Assembly: GCF_003151135.1 (NCBI RefSeq) | Contig: NZ_QEQK01000005.1 | Span: 1 to 64,000 of the forward strand | Source of the DNA: Abyssibacter profundi | GTDB lineage: Bacteria > Pseudomonadota > Gammaproteobacteria > Nevskiales > OUC007 | Length of the DNA stretch: 64,000 nt | Reading direction: 5' to 3' | In this document: piece after piece, positions 36,417-45,636 of the stretch | Layout: each line of letters opens with the position of its first letter | How positions within the stretch are numbered: the stretch's first letter is position 1 | Made by a program: the position numbers and the translations under genes | Notes under the pieces: model-generated | Database searches by the model: none | What the model saw: the letters and a program-made list of their open reading frames with translations, nothing else | Told to the model about the DNA's origin: nothing

Positions 36417-37591
36417 AACGAGCAGTTTGCGCGAGCCTTCTGGGTCTATTGCCCGGGTCAGCTCTGGCCTTGCAATGGAATATGCCGGAGGGCGTCACGG
36501 AAATCAGTCGCGAAGTCTATGGGCTTCACATGCTGATCTTCGGGATTTGCGTGGTCATCGGTATTGGCGTCTTCGGCGTCATGTTCTATTCCGTGTTCAA
36601 GCACCGGAAGAGTCTCGGTGCCAAGCCGGCCAATTTCCACGAAAGCACGACGGTCGAGATTGTCTGGACGCTCATCCCCTTCCTGATCCTGATCGGCATG
36701 GCGATTCCTGCTGCCGGGACACTGATCAAGATGGAAGATGCATCCAACGCCGAGATGACGGTCAAGATCACCGGCTATCAGTGGATGTGGGAGTACGAGT
36801 ATCTCGATTCCGGCATCCACTTCTACTCGCGGCTGGATGCTGATTCAGACCGCGCGCGCCAGACCGGCGCCGGGGTGGATGTCTCTGCCGTGGACAACTA
36901 CCTCTTGGAGGTGGACAACCGCGTCGTGCTGCCGGTGGGCAAGAAGATTCGCTTCCTGTTGACCGCGAACGACGTGCTGCATGCTTGGTGGGTGCCCGAC
37001 CTGGCCGTCAAGAAGGATGCCGTGCCGGGTTTCGTGCGTGAGATGTGGACCAAGATCGACGAGCCGGGTGTTTACCGCGGTCAATGCGCCGAGTTGTGTG
37101 GCCGTGACCACGGTTTCATGCCCATCGTTGTCGAAGCGCTGCCGCAGGACGAGTATGACCAGTGGGTCGCAGCTCAAACCGGTGGTGCCACCACTGACGT
37201 GCCGGCTGACTCTGCAGCTGCCACGGCCGAGCCAACCGAGGTTGCAATGGCCGATGCGGCCGCTGCCGAGGCGGATGCGGAGCCCGCCGGTGATCTGAGC
37301 CAGGATGCGCTCATGACGGCCGGTGAGAAGGTCTACAAGAGCAACTGCACCGTCTGCCACAAGGATGCGGGCACCGGCATGCCGCCGGCCTTCCCGTCGT
37401 TGGTCGGCAGTCCCGTGGTGACCGGGGATCCGGCGACCCAGATTGCCCAGATCATCAGTGGTAAGAACGCCATGCCGCCTTTCGGGCACCTGTCCGATCA
37501 GGATATCGCGGCGGTCGTGACCTATACGCGTAACTCCTGGGGCAACGACACCGGTGTCGTTCAGCCCGCCGACGTCGCTGCCCAGCGCTAA
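36413..37591 (+). CDS. coxB: cytochrome c oxidase subunit II with fused cytochrome c domain
   Basis: A 392-residue subunit. After signal peptide [19 protein letters not shown] come two membrane segments, the periplasmic cupredoxin domain with CuA ligands ([17 protein letters not shown], then [12 protein letters not shown], i.e. CxxxCxxxHxxM), an Ala/Glu-rich linker (residues ~255-300) and a cytochrome c domain with [17 protein letters not shown] (CxxCH). This is the caa3-type layout: electrons go from cytochrome c through the fused heme domain to CuA. The ATG 36413 has GGAG 7 bp upstream; it overlaps the DUF2244 stop. Confidence 0.96.
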   Translation: MKRAVCASLLGLLPGSALALQWNMPEGVTEISREVYGLHMLIFGICVVIGIGVFGVMFYSVFKHRKSLGAKPANFHESTTVEIVWTLIPFLILIGMAIPAAGTLIKMEDASNAEMTVKITGYQWMWEYEYLDSGIHFYSRLDADSDRARQTGAGVDVSAVDNYLLEVDNRVVLPVGKKIRFLLTANDVLHAWWVPDLAVKKDAVPGFVREMWTKIDEPGVYRGQCAELCGRDHGFMPIVVEALPQDEYDQWVAAQTGGATTDVPADSAAATAEPTEVAMADAAAAEADAEPAGDLSQDALMTAGEKVYKSNCTVCHKDAGTGMPPAFPSLVGSPVVTGDPATQIAQIISGKNAMPPFGHLSDQDIAAVVTYTRNSWGNDTGVVQPADVAAQR

Positions 37592-37602
37592 GAGGACTCA
37601 AA

Positions 37603-39243
37603 ATGACTGCATCTGTGGACCATCACGACGACCACCACGGCCCGGTCACGCTGAAGGACGGCTTCGGCAAGTGGGTCATGCGGTGGATTTCGACCACCAA
37701 CCATAAGGACCTCGGGACGCTGTACCTGTGGTTCGCCTTCATCATGTTCTTCGTCGGCGGCGCCATGGCGCTGGTGATCCGCGCCGAACTGTTCGAGCCG
37801 GGCATGCAGTTTGTCCAGCCCGAGTTCTTCAATCAGATGACGGCAATGCACGCTCTCATCATGATTTTCGGCGCCGTCATGCCGGCGTTTGTCGGGCTTG
37901 CGAACTGGATGATCCCGATGATGATCGGCTGCTCCGATCTGGCGCTGCCCCGTGTCAACAACTGGGGCTTCTGGATTCTGCCGTTCGCATTCACCATCCT
38001 GCTGTCGACGTTGTTTGTCCCGGGCGGTGCGCCTGCAGCCGGGTGGACGATGTATCCGCCGCTGTCGCTGCAGACATCCAATGCGTTCCCGATGTTGATC
38101 TTCTCGGTCCATTTGATGGGGATTAGCTCGATCACGGGTGCCATCAACGTCGTGGTGACGATTCTGAACATGCGGGCGCCGGGCATGACCCTGCTCAAGA
38201 TGCCGCTGTTCGTCTGGACCTGGCTGATTACGGCCTATCTGTTGATCGCGACCATGCCGGTGCTGGCTGGTGCCGTGACGATGCTGCTGACCGATAAGTA
38301 CTTCGGCACCAGCTTCTTCTCGGCCTCTGGTGGCGGCGACCCGGTGATGTTCCAGCACATCTTCTGGTTCTTCGGGCACCCCGAGGTGTACATCCTGATT
38401 CTGCCGGCCTTCGGCATCGTCTCGACGATCATCCCGACCTTTGCCCGGAAGACCTTGTTTGGCTACGACTCCATGGTCTACGCCACGGCCTCGATTGCCT
38501 TCCTGTCGTTCATCGTGTGGGCCCACCACATGTTCACCGCAGGCATGCCGCTGGCCGCTGAGCTGTTCTTCATGTTCTCGACCATGCTGATCGCCGTGCC
38601 GACGGGCGTGAAGGTCTTCAACTGGGTGGCGACCATGTGGCGGGGCTCGATGACCTTCGAGACGCCGATGCTCTTCGCGATTGCCTTCGTGTTCTTGTTC
38701 ACGATCGGCGGCTTCTCTGGGCTGATGCTGGCCATCGCGCCGGTGGACTTCCAGTACCACGACACCTACTTCGTGGTGGCGCATTTCCACTACGTGCTGG
38801 TTCCGGGTGCCGTCTTCGCCATCATGGCGGGCGTGTACTACTGGCTGCCGAAGTGGACTGGCGTCATGTACAGCGAAACCCTGGGCAAATGGCATTTCTG
38901 GCTGACGTCGATTTTCGTCAACGTGACGTTCTTCCCGATGCACTTTTCGGGTCTGGCCGGCATGCCCCGCCGTATTCCGGATTACGCCGTGCAGTTCGCC
39001 GATTTCAACATGTGGTCGTCGGTTGGCGCCTTTGGCTTCGGCTTTGCCCAGCTGATCTTCCTGTACATCGTGATCCAGTGCTGCCTGAAGAAGGGTGAGG
39101 CTGCCACGTCCCGTGTTTGGGAAGGTGCGCATGGCCTGGAGTGGACCGTGCCCTCGCCGGCGCCGTACCACACCTTTGAAGAGCCGCCGCTGGTCAGCGA
39201 TGCAGAAATCACTGCGGTGCACGACGAGCCGGCCAAGGCCTGA
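37603..39243 (+). CDS. ctaD: cytochrome c oxidase subunit I
   Basis: A 546-residue, 12-helix catalytic subunit that binds heme a, heme a3 and CuB and pumps protons. Seen are the heme a His in [12 protein letters not shown], the CuB site [18 protein letters not shown] with the His-Tyr pair, WAHHMFT, and the distal [11 protein letters not shown]. The N-terminal part is [21 protein letters not shown]. It follows coxB by 11 bp and is the core of the oxidase operon. Length is normal for alpha/gammaproteobacterial type A oxidases. Confidence 0.98.
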   Translation: MTASVDHHDDHHGPVTLKDGFGKWVMRWISTTNHKDLGTLYLWFAFIMFFVGGAMALVIRAELFEPGMQFVQPEFFNQMTAMHALIMIFGAVMPAFVGLANWMIPMMIGCSDLALPRVNNWGFWILPFAFTILLSTLFVPGGAPAAGWTMYPPLSLQTSNAFPMLIFSVHLMGISSITGAINVVVTILNMRAPGMTLLKMPLFVWTWLITAYLLIATMPVLAGAVTMLLTDKYFGTSFFSASGGGDPVMFQHIFWFFGHPEVYILILPAFGIVSTIIPTFARKTLFGYDSMVYATASIAFLSFIVWAHHMFTAGMPLAAELFFMFSTMLIAVPTGVKVFNWVATMWRGSMTFETPMLFAIAFVFLFTIGGFSGLMLAIAPVDFQYHDTYFVVAHFHYVLVPGAVFAIMAGVYYWLPKWTGVMYSETLGKWHFWLTSIFVNVTFFPMHFSGLAGMPRRIPDYAVQFADFNMWSSVGAFGFGFAQLIFLYIVIQCCLKKGEAATSRVWEGAHGLEWTVPSPAPYHTFEEPPLVSDAEITAVHDEPAKA

Positions 39244-39253
39244 GCGCATCGCC

Positions 39254-39352
39254 GTGAGTGATCGTCTGGCCAAAAAGAACATCATCACCGCACTGCTGCT
39301 CGCAGCGGTTGCGGTGGGGTTCTACGGCGCCTTCTTTCTCGTGATGAGCTAG
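39254..39352 (+). CDS. cytochrome oxidase small assembly protein
   Basis: A 32-residue protein with one hydrophobic helix (NIITALLLAAVAVGFYGAFFL). The start is GTG at 39254, ten bases after the ctaD stop, and the stop is five bases before ctaG. Small single-helix proteins in exactly this position (between ctaD and ctaG) are conserved in beta- and gammaproteobacteria under the name cytochrome oxidase small assembly protein. Position and sequence both fit. The exact function is unknown. Confidence 0.7.
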   Translation: MSDRLAKKNIITALLLAAVAVGFYGAFFLVMS

Positions 39353-39357
39353 CCTCG

Positions 39358-39915
39358 GTGACGGAGCAGCGAGATAACTCGACGGGCGCATCCTGGTGGC
39401 TGGCCGGCAAGTTGTTCGGCATTACGGCCGTGATGTTCGCGTTCGGCTTCGCGCTGGTGCCGTTGTACGAGGTGGTCTGTGAGATCACCGGATTTAACGG
39501 CCAGAACGAGGGGCTGACGCTGGTGTCCAGCGTCGAAGAGGCGCCGGTCGATGATCGCGTCGTGCGGGTGGAATTCCTGACCAGCGTGCACAGTGGCCTG
39601 GACTGGAGCTTCTCGTCCGAGCGCGATTCGATTGATGTGCACCCCGGTAAGCTCTATACGGTGACGTTTACCGCTGCGAATCACGAAGGGCGTGCCATGG
39701 TGGGCCAGGCACGGCCGAGCGTCGCACCGTGGCAGGCCGCCAAGCACCTGCGTAAGACAGAATGTTTTTGCTTTGACCAGCAGCCCATGGAGGCTGGCGA
39801 AGAGAAGTTAATGCCGGTTCGGTTCATGGTCGATCCGGAATTACCCGACTCGGTCGATACCGTGACCCTGTCGTATACGTTTTTTGAAGTTCAGGACGTC
39901 GCGCAAGCGAACTAG
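39358..39915 (+). CDS. ctaG: cytochrome c oxidase assembly protein CtaG/Cox11
   Basis: A 185-residue protein with one membrane segment (LFGITAVMFAFGFALVPLYEVVCEITG) and a periplasmic Ig-like copper-binding domain. The copper-binding motif is KTECFCFDQQPMEAGEEKLMPVRF (CxC). It delivers copper to CuB of subunit I. The start is GTG at 39358, in the gap after the small assembly protein gene. The order ctaD - small protein - ctaG - coxC is the standard one. Confidence 0.95.
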   Translation: MTEQRDNSTGASWWLAGKLFGITAVMFAFGFALVPLYEVVCEITGFNGQNEGLTLVSSVEEAPVDDRVVRVEFLTSVHSGLDWSFSSERDSIDVHPGKLYTVTFTAANHEGRAMVGQARPSVAPWQAAKHLRKTECFCFDQQPMEAGEEKLMPVRFMVDPELPDSVDTVTLSYTFFEVQDVAQAN

Positions 39916-39923
39916 GGGAAGAG

Positions 39924-40790
39924 ATGTCAGCTACCGCCTCTGCAGACCATTACTACGTGCCCGCGCCCAGCTGGTGGCCCTTCGCGATGACCGCAGGCAT
40001 TTTCGCCCTGCTGCATGGCGTCTTCGGTTACCTCAACGGGTCGGGTTTCGTCACGATTCCGGTCATCATCGGCAGCATCATGCTGATCGCGATGATGGTG
40101 ATCTGGTTCCGGGACATCATTCACGAGTCCGAATCTGGACTGTACAACCAGCAGGTGGATGCGACGTATCGTTGGGGTATGGGCTGGTTCATCTTCAGCG
40201 AGGTGATGTTCTTTGCCGCGTTCTTCGGCGCCCTGTACTACGCGCGGATGATCTCGGTGCCCTGGCTCTCGGGCGACTTGGTGCTGACCAACGAGTACCT
40301 GTGGAAGGGCTTTGAAGGTGGCTGGCCCACCAATGGGCCGGCGGCGCTGGGCGGCGAGTTTTCCACCATTCCTGCCTGGGGCATCCCGTTCCTCAATACA
40401 TGCCTGCTGATCGCGTCGGGCTTCACGTTCGAAATCGCGCATCACGCACTGAAGGAAGACAAGCGCGGCAAGTGTCTTGCGGCCATGGTTGCGACCATTG
40501 CCTTGGGCCTCGTCTTCCTCTACTACCAGGCTGCTGAGTACGTGGAAGCCTACGGCCACCTGAACCTGACGCTGGAATCCGGCGTCTACGGGTCCACGTT
40601 CTTCATGTTGACCGGCTTCCACGGCATGCATGTGACGCTGGGCGTGATCATGCTCATCGTCATGGCCTTCCGCATCGCAAAGGGTCATTTCACCAAGGAC
40701 AAGCACTTCGGTTTCGAAGCGGTTGGCTGGTACTGGCACTTTGTTGACGTGGTGTGGATCGGCCTATTTATCTTTGTCTACGTGGCCTGA
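39924..40790 (+). CDS. ctaE: cytochrome c oxidase subunit III
   Basis: A 288-residue, seven-helix subunit. It has the N-terminal YYVPAPSWWPFAMTAGIFAL, the lipid-binding FIFSEVMFFAAFFGALYYAR, and the C-terminal STFFMLTGFHGMHVTLGVIML and GFEAVGWYWHFVDVVWIGLF blocks, all typical of CoxC/CtaE. It stabilises the catalytic core. It follows ctaG by 8 bp and ends the rightward oxidase operon, with a perfect hairpin beginning 18 bp after the stop. Confidence 0.97.
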   Translation: MSATASADHYYVPAPSWWPFAMTAGIFALLHGVFGYLNGSGFVTIPVIIGSIMLIAMMVIWFRDIIHESESGLYNQQVDATYRWGMGWFIFSEVMFFAAFFGALYYARMISVPWLSGDLVLTNEYLWKGFEGGWPTNGPAALGGEFSTIPAWGIPFLNTCLLIASGFTFEIAHHALKEDKRGKCLAAMVATIALGLVFLYYQAAEYVEAYGHLNLTLESGVYGSTFFMLTGFHGMHVTLGVIMLIVMAFRIAKGHFTKDKHFGFEAVGWYWHFVDVVWIGLFIFVYVA

Positions 40791-40807
40791 GGCCGGGTAG
40801 ATCACCG

Positions 40808-40839
40808 CAACAACGCCCGCTATGACGCGGGCGTTGTTG
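40808..40839. terminator. bidirectional terminator between ctaE and the DUF2909 gene
   Basis: A perfect 13-bp stem (CAACAACGCCCGC at 40808-40820, GCGGGCGTTGTTG at 40827-40839) with loop TATGAC. It serves the rightward oxidase operon and covers the last codons of the leftward DUF2909 gene. Confidence 0.75.
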
Positions 40840-41065
40840 TCTGTGCCGCAGGTGGTGCATCCAGCGGCCCACCGTGGGGTTCGATCCACCCCATGAAGTA
40901 GGCCAGCACCAGGAACAGAATCAGGGTGATCTGCAACCCGACGCGCCAACTCAGGGCTTTGAACAGGTTGCGCGACGAAGTGCCACCTTCCTTCATCAGG
41001 AAGTAAAAACCCACCGCCAGTGATGTGACGATGGCCAGAAAAAACAGCGTCAGAATCCAGTTCAT
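40820..41065 (-). CDS. DUF2909 twin-transmembrane protein
   Basis: An 81-residue protein with two membrane helices (WILTLFFLAIVTSLAVGFYFLM and VGLQITLILFLVLAYFMGW) joined by EGGTSSRNLFKALSWR. This is the DUF2909 family, found next to cytochrome oxidase genes in proteobacteria and of unknown function. The gene is on the minus strand. Its ATG is separated from the SURF1 ATG by only 15 bp, so each promoter must lie inside the other gene. Its 3' end forms the shared hairpin. Confidence 0.85.
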   Translation of the reverse strand: MNWILTLFFLAIVTSLAVGFYFLMKEGGTSSRNLFKALSWRVGLQITLILFLVLAYFMGWIEPHGGPLDAPPAAQTTTPAS

Positions 41066-41080
41066 GCGCCGCAGTTTGAC

Positions 41081-41776
41081 ATGAAACTACGCCATGTCCT
41101 GATCGCTGTTCTGGTGCTGACGCTCTCGGCCATCATGATCAGCGCCTGCCTATGGCAGCTTCAGCGGGGGCTGGCTCGTAGTGCCCAGTTGGAGACGGAT
41201 GCCGCGGTAGCGGACGCCGACCCAGCACCTATGTCCATCGGCGAGGTACCTGCGACGCAAGGCGATCAGCGTGTTCAGGTCCGGGGCGTCTTTGATGCTG
41301 AGCGACAGATTCTGCTGGATAACCAGACCCGTGATGGCCAGTTCGGCTATCGCGTCTGGACCGTCTTGCGAGACCAAGGCCAGGCGCTGCTCGTGGATCG
41401 CGGTTGGATTCCTGGGCGGGCCGACCGGCGCAGTCTGCCTGAGTGGATCACGCCTGCCGGCCCGGTGGTTCTCATTGGGCGCTGGGCTTCGCTGCCGCAA
41501 GCCGGTTGGGCGACCGCCGGCAATCCCTGCCCGGTGACGCGGTGGCCGGTGCGCCTGAACTACCCGAACCGTGACGACCTGCGCTGCTCGTTGGGGGAAG
41601 AGATCCAGCCGGGGCTGCTCCGCCTGGACCCGGCCTCCGATCACGGATTTGCACGATCGGTACAGTCCTACGGGCTGTCCCCGGAACGACACTACGGTTA
41701 TGCCGGCCAGTGGGCTGGCTTAACCCTGGCGCTTTGGATATTGACCTGGATGGTTTGGAGACGTCGTGAGCGATAA
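41081..41776 (+). CDS. SURF1 family heme/oxidase assembly protein
   Basis: A 231-residue protein with two terminal membrane helices (HVLIAVLVLTLSAIMISACLW and YAGQWAGLTLALWILTWMVW) around a periplasmic domain with the family blocks QLQRG, QRVQVRGVFDAERQILLDNQ, GYRVWTVL and LLVDRGWIPG. SURF1 proteins insert heme A into subunit I. The C-terminal YGLSPERHYGYAGQWAGL motif is typical. It overlaps the next gene by 11 bp. Confidence 0.93.
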   Translation: MKLRHVLIAVLVLTLSAIMISACLWQLQRGLARSAQLETDAAVADADPAPMSIGEVPATQGDQRVQVRGVFDAERQILLDNQTRDGQFGYRVWTVLRDQGQALLVDRGWIPGRADRRSLPEWITPAGPVVLIGRWASLPQAGWATAGNPCPVTRWPVRLNYPNRDDLRCSLGEEIQPGLLRLDPASDHGFARSVQSYGLSPERHYGYAGQWAGLTLALWILTWMVWRRRER

Positions 41777-42356
41777 ACCCGTAAATCGTGGCCCGTTCCT
41801 GTTGCTGGTGGCCTTGTTCTTTGGGCCGATGGTGGTGGCTATGTGGCTTTACTTCGGGACGGATATACGGCCCAGCGGGCAGACGCACCATGGGCACTTG
41901 CTGGAGCCGGTCCGGCCCTTGCCGGCCGACACGCAGTGGCGTTCTCCGCAAGGCGAGATCGCCGATGAGCTCGAGGGTGACCTGTGGACCTTGCTGCAGT
42001 TCGTTCCCAGCCCCTGTGAGGATGCCTGTCAGAACGACCTGTACCGATCCAGGCAGGTGTGGCTGGCCTTGGACAGGCGGCGCACCCGGGTGCAGCGTAT
42101 CGCGGTCGTGGCGGATGCAGAAGAGGCGCGGGCGCTGGCAGCGATTGCTGCCGACGCCGACCCCAACCTGAAGCTGCGCATCGTCGATAAGGCCGACCCG
42201 CTACGCGCTTTTCTTCGCGACCCGGCCCATGGGCCAGGCACGTTCTACGTGATCGACCCGATTGGCAACTGGGTGCTCTGGTACGACCGCGAGACGAACT
42301 TGCGAGATATCCACACCGACTTCAAGAAGCTGTTGCGTTTATCCAAGATCGGATAA
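41766..42356 (+). CDS. SCO-like membrane-anchored oxidase-cluster protein
   Basis: A 196-residue protein with one N-terminal anchor (PFLLLVALFFGPMVVAMWLYF) and a thioredoxin-like periplasmic domain. A CxxxC motif (Cys84 and Cys88 in PSPCEDACQN) sits where SCO1/SenC copper chaperones have theirs, but the rest of the SCO signature is weak. Proteins like this lie between SURF1 and ctaA in many gammaproteobacterial oxidase clusters. The start is GTG at 41766, overlapping the SURF1 stop. A role in copper or thiol delivery is inferred from motif and position only. Confidence 0.7.
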   Translation: MSDKPVNRGPFLLLVALFFGPMVVAMWLYFGTDIRPSGQTHHGHLLEPVRPLPADTQWRSPQGEIADELEGDLWTLLQFVPSPCEDACQNDLYRSRQVWLALDRRRTRVQRIAVVADAEEARALAAIAADADPNLKLRIVDKADPLRAFLRDPAHGPGTFYVIDPIGNWVLWYDRETNLRDIHTDFKKLLRLSKIG

Positions 42357-42374
42357 TCAGGCGCCGCTGTGTCC

Positions 42375-43256
42375 CTAGTTTGCGACGACGATGAGCACGC
42401 CGGCCGCCGCCACGATGCTGCCCAGCCATTGATGCGCGCGGAGTCGTTCCTTGAGGAACAGCGCCGCAAGAATCAGCACGAACACGGCCGAGGTTTCGTT
42501 GAGTACGGCGGCAATTGAGGCATCGGCGTACTTGTAGCCGGCCAGCCAAAGCAGCATGGCGACATAGGTACCCATGAAGGAAGCGGCCACCGTACGGGGC
42601 CAGGCGCGCGCTCGCCGGAACTCCTCGGTCACGGCCAGCAGTCGGCCTTGAACCAGCATGAGCAGGACCATGCTGGCCACGCCCCCGATGACGCGAATCT
42701 GAACCGCCCAGACGAAGGGATCGGACTCGAGCATGGGTTTGGCCATCACAATGCCCGTGGCCATCAAAGCCATGGCGGCAACCAGCGCGATCAGCCCCCG
42801 TTTGTCTGCAACCTGCTCCAAGGGGTGAGCGCGGCGCCAGTTGACCAACGTGACGCCCGCAAGCGTGACGGCCGCGCCCAGCCATTGCCAGGCGCTGAGC
42901 CGCTCTCCGAGAAACACGAAGGACAGCAGAATCACAAAGGGTGATAACAGCATGCTGCCAATGGCCGTGCGTGAGGGGCCCAGTGCGTTCAGCGCGCGAA
43001 AGAACAGGGTGTCGGCCAGTCCGATGCCGACAGCGCCAGACAGCAACAGAATGAGCCAGTGCTCCAGCTCGATCGCCGGCCAGTGCGAGCCGTGCGCAAA
43101 CACAATGGTCGGCACCAGCAACACCAGCAACAGAACATTCTTGAATAGATTGAGCGAAAAGGGGCCCAGCTGCTGGCCCGAGAGTCGGAACAGGATGACC
43201 GCAACGCCCCAGGCAAAGGCGCTGGTCAACGCGAAGCTTTCACCGATTCCGATCAT
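42375..43256 (-). CDS. EamA/DMT family permease
   Basis: A 293-residue protein with ten membrane helices in two EamA repeats, each ending in the typical GERLSAWQWLGAAVTLAGVTLVN or LKERLRAHQWLGSIVAAAGVLIV block. The family exports or imports metabolites such as amino acids, nucleosides or drug-like compounds; the substrate cannot be read. It is on the minus strand, convergent with the SCO-like gene and divergent from ctaA, so it interrupts the oxidase cluster. This position is unusual compared with the compact arrangement in related clusters. Confidence 0.9.
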   Translation of the reverse strand: MIGIGESFALTSAFAWGVAVILFRLSGQQLGPFSLNLFKNVLLLVLLVPTIVFAHGSHWPAIELEHWLILLLSGAVGIGLADTLFFRALNALGPSRTAIGSMLLSPFVILLSFVFLGERLSAWQWLGAAVTLAGVTLVNWRRAHPLEQVADKRGLIALVAAMALMATGIVMAKPMLESDPFVWAVQIRVIGGVASMVLLMLVQGRLLAVTEEFRRARAWPRTVAASFMGTYVAMLLWLAGYKYADASIAAVLNETSAVFVLILAALFLKERLRAHQWLGSIVAAAGVLIVVAN

Positions 43257-43442
43257 GTTCGGGCTGTGTGCAAGGGGCGCGTAGTCTAGGGCTTTGATGG
43301 CGCGGCTGCAGGTCTAGGCCGTGGGCCGAGGAGGGGGCGGTCTAATCGCCTACTCAATCGATGTTCGCTGCAACATTCCTGGCGCTGCAACGGTACAATA
43401 CGCGGCCGCGCAATCCTCGGTCGTTTCAGGCCGCAAAGCCAC

Positions 43443-44435
43443 ATGTTTCGTCACCTGTCTGTTACTGCATTCGGGCTGTGCTTCTGCGTCGTCGTTCTGG
43501 GCGCTTTCGTCCGGCTGACTGATGCCGGCCTGGGCTGTCCCGACTGGCCGGGTTGTTACGGCCATCTCGACGTACCGTTGACCAGCGAAGAAGTTTCCGC
43601 CGCGAACGAAGCGTTCCCCGAGCGGCCCGTCGAGGCCGGCAAGGCTTGGAAGGAAATGATCCACCGCTACGCGGCGGCCATTCTGGGATTGCTGATTCTG
43701 GGTATGTCCCTGCTCTCGGCCATTAAGCGGCGCGGGCGCAAGCTGCCTCATGTGCTGCTCGGGCTGGTCATCTTTCAGGGCATTCTTGGCATGTGGACGG
43801 TGACCCTGCTGCTCAAGCCGCTGGTTGTGACGAGCCACTTGTTGGGCGGCATGACGATTCTGGCTTTGCTGGCATTGGTCAATCTCCGCGAGCGGGACTG
43901 GATGGCCGGTTGGCCCGTTCCCACGTCGAATCACATGCCCCACTTCGCCGTCGCAGCGCTTTGCATGGTGATCGTCCAGATTTTTCTTGGTGCCTGGACC
44001 AGCACCAATTACGCCGCGTTGGCCTGTGTTGACTTCCCGACCTGTCATGGCCGCTTCGTGCCCGAGATGGATTTTGCGCAGGGCTTCACGCTCTGGCGTG
44101 GCCTGGGGATTAACTACGAGTTCGGGGTGCTCGATGGCCCGGGACGCACGGCCATCCACTTCACCCATCGCGTGGGTGCGTTGTTGACGGCCATCATCGT
44201 GGGCGCGCTCATCGTCCGGCTGCTGCGCGAGTCGGGGGCCTCCAACCGTTGGCGCCGCATGGGGCTGGTATTGCTGGTTGCGCTGCTGACCCAGATCGGT
44301 ATCGGCATCGCGACCGTCGTGTTCCACCTCCCGCTGGCCGTGGCCACGGCGCATAACGCCGGGGCAGCATTGTTACTATTGGTGATCGTTTCGATTAACT
44401 GGGCCGTCTTCAACAGCAGGCGGATCCGGCAGTGA
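43443..44435 (+). CDS. ctaA: heme A synthase
   Basis: A 330-residue, eight-helix COX15/CtaA enzyme that oxidises the C8 methyl of heme O to make heme A. Conserved His residues appear in [37 protein letters not shown] and [13 protein letters not shown]. The N-terminal [21 protein letters not shown] is the family signature. Direct repeats CGCTGCAAC occur at 43366-43374 and 43383-43391, with TACAAT at 43394-43399 as a possible -10. Its stop overlaps the ctaB start region. Confidence 0.95.
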   Translation: MFRHLSVTAFGLCFCVVVLGAFVRLTDAGLGCPDWPGCYGHLDVPLTSEEVSAANEAFPERPVEAGKAWKEMIHRYAAAILGLLILGMSLLSAIKRRGRKLPHVLLGLVIFQGILGMWTVTLLLKPLVVTSHLLGGMTILALLALVNLRERDWMAGWPVPTSNHMPHFAVAALCMVIVQIFLGAWTSTNYAALACVDFPTCHGRFVPEMDFAQGFTLWRGLGINYEFGVLDGPGRTAIHFTHRVGALLTAIIVGALIVRLLRESGASNRWRRMGLVLLVALLTQIGIGIATVVFHLPLAVATAHNAGAALLLLVIVSINWAVFNSRRIRQ

Positions 44436-45346
44436 GCAGTATGACCACCACCGCCACGCAGGCCGGTTTGTCCGATCGCCTCCATGACTACTACGAGCTC
44501 ACCAAGCCTCGTGTCGTCATGTTGATCGTTTTTACGGCCATCGTCGGGATGTTTCTGGCGACGCCGGATCTACCGCCGTTGAATCTGTTTCTGCTCGGTA
44601 CGCTGGGCATTGCGCTGTGCGCGGCCAGCGCCGCCGTGATCAATCAGGTGGTGGATCGGCAGATCGATGCGCGGATGGCGCGGACCAGTCAGCGGCCGAT
44701 CGTGCAGGGGCATGTGGGCGTCGCCCAGGCCTATGCATTTGCTGCTGTGCTGGGTGTGCTGGGTGCTGCGGTCCTGGTGATCTGGGTGAACGCGCTCACC
44801 GCCTGGCTGACGTTGGCGTCCCTGGTCGGCTACGCGCTGGTCTACACCTTGTACCTCAAGCGGGCGACGCCGCAGAACATCGTGATCGGTGGTGCTTCGG
44901 GCGCGGCACCTCCCGTGTTGGGCTGGGTGGCTGTGACCGGCGAGATCCACGCACACGCGCTGCTGTTGTTCCTGATCATCTTCGTCTGGACGCCGCCCCA
45001 TTTCTGGGCGCTGGCCATTGATCGCCGTGAAGATTACGCCAGGGCCGGCATTCCGATGCTGCCGGTGACGCATGGTGATCGGTATACCCGTTTGCAGATT
45101 CTCTGCTACACGGTGCTGTTGACGCTGGTCACCCTGTTGCCGTTTTTGACCGGCATGAGCGGTCTGGTGTATCTGATCGCCGTGCTGGGGCTAAACGGGG
45201 GCTTTCTCTGGTATGCCGTGCGGCTTTACACCACGCCGTCCTCGCCGTTGCCCATGCAGACATTCGGCTACTCCATCCTCTATCTGATGGGGTTGTTCAC
45301 AGCGTTGCTGGTGGACCACTACGTGCCGATTCTCGTGCTGGGCTGA
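44432..45346 (+). CDS. ctaB: protoheme IX farnesyltransferase (heme O synthase)
   Basis: A 304-residue UbiA-superfamily membrane enzyme that adds a farnesyl group to heme B, making heme O. The motifs are [20 protein letters not shown] at the N terminus, [20 protein letters not shown] (first Asp motif), [28 protein letters not shown] (second), and nine membrane segments. The GTG at 44432 overlaps the ctaA stop by 4 bp; an ATG at 44441 is an alternative. With ctaA it completes the heme A pathway for the oxidase encoded to the left. Confidence 0.95.
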   Translation: MSSMTTTATQAGLSDRLHDYYELTKPRVVMLIVFTAIVGMFLATPDLPPLNLFLLGTLGIALCAASAAVINQVVDRQIDARMARTSQRPIVQGHVGVAQAYAFAAVLGVLGAAVLVIWVNALTAWLTLASLVGYALVYTLYLKRATPQNIVIGGASGAAPPVLGWVAVTGEIHAHALLLFLIIFVWTPPHFWALAIDRREDYARAGIPMLPVTHGDRYTRLQILCYTVLLTLVTLLPFLTGMSGLVYLIAVLGLNGGFLWYAVRLYTTPSSPLPMQTFGYSILYLMGLFTALLVDHYVPILVLG

Positions 45347-45414
45347 GAGCCGGCTCGGCACGCCCCGACGGCGGGGTTGTTGGTCTGAGTTTTTTTCTTG
45401 GGGCAGAAACAAAC

Positions 45415-45438
45415 TGGCCTCCGCAATTGCGGAGGCCA
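45415..45438. repeat. 24-bp perfect palindrome between ctaB and rpoH
   Basis: A perfect 24-bp palindrome: the half-site TGGCCTCCGCAA is directly joined to its reverse complement. No loop is present. It lies about 70 bp after the ctaB stop, in a stretch with a T-run on the left (TTTTTTT at about 45391-45397). It may be a terminator stem for ctaB or a protein-binding site. No U-run follows on the plus strand. Confidence 0.6.
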
Positions 45439-45592
45439 AACAAGACTATCCCCAGTTATTATTATGAATTCATTGCCATGGCACTCGGCATTGCCGTCAC
45501 GCGCCACTGAAGTTGCGTTGTCGCGACTTCGTCGCCAATGGGAACTTTTTACCGAAACTTGATGCCGGGCGCAACATTTTCTTTACGTGCAC

Positions 45593-45616
45593 AAAAAACC
45601 CGGCATGAAGCCGGGC
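45593..45616 (-). terminator. intrinsic terminator of rpoH
   Basis: On the minus strand a GCCCGGC-TTCAT-GCCGGGT hairpin (45599-45615) is followed by a run of six T, 21 bp after the rpoH stop. This is a textbook rho-independent terminator. Confidence 0.85.
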
Positions 45617-45636
45617 TTTTCGTAGGGTGTTGAGTC

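Noticed and set aside
37588-39288. 566-codon frame opposite ctaD
   Set aside because: A shadow of the strongly biased ctaD codons; the product is Arg/His/Glu repeats with no domain.
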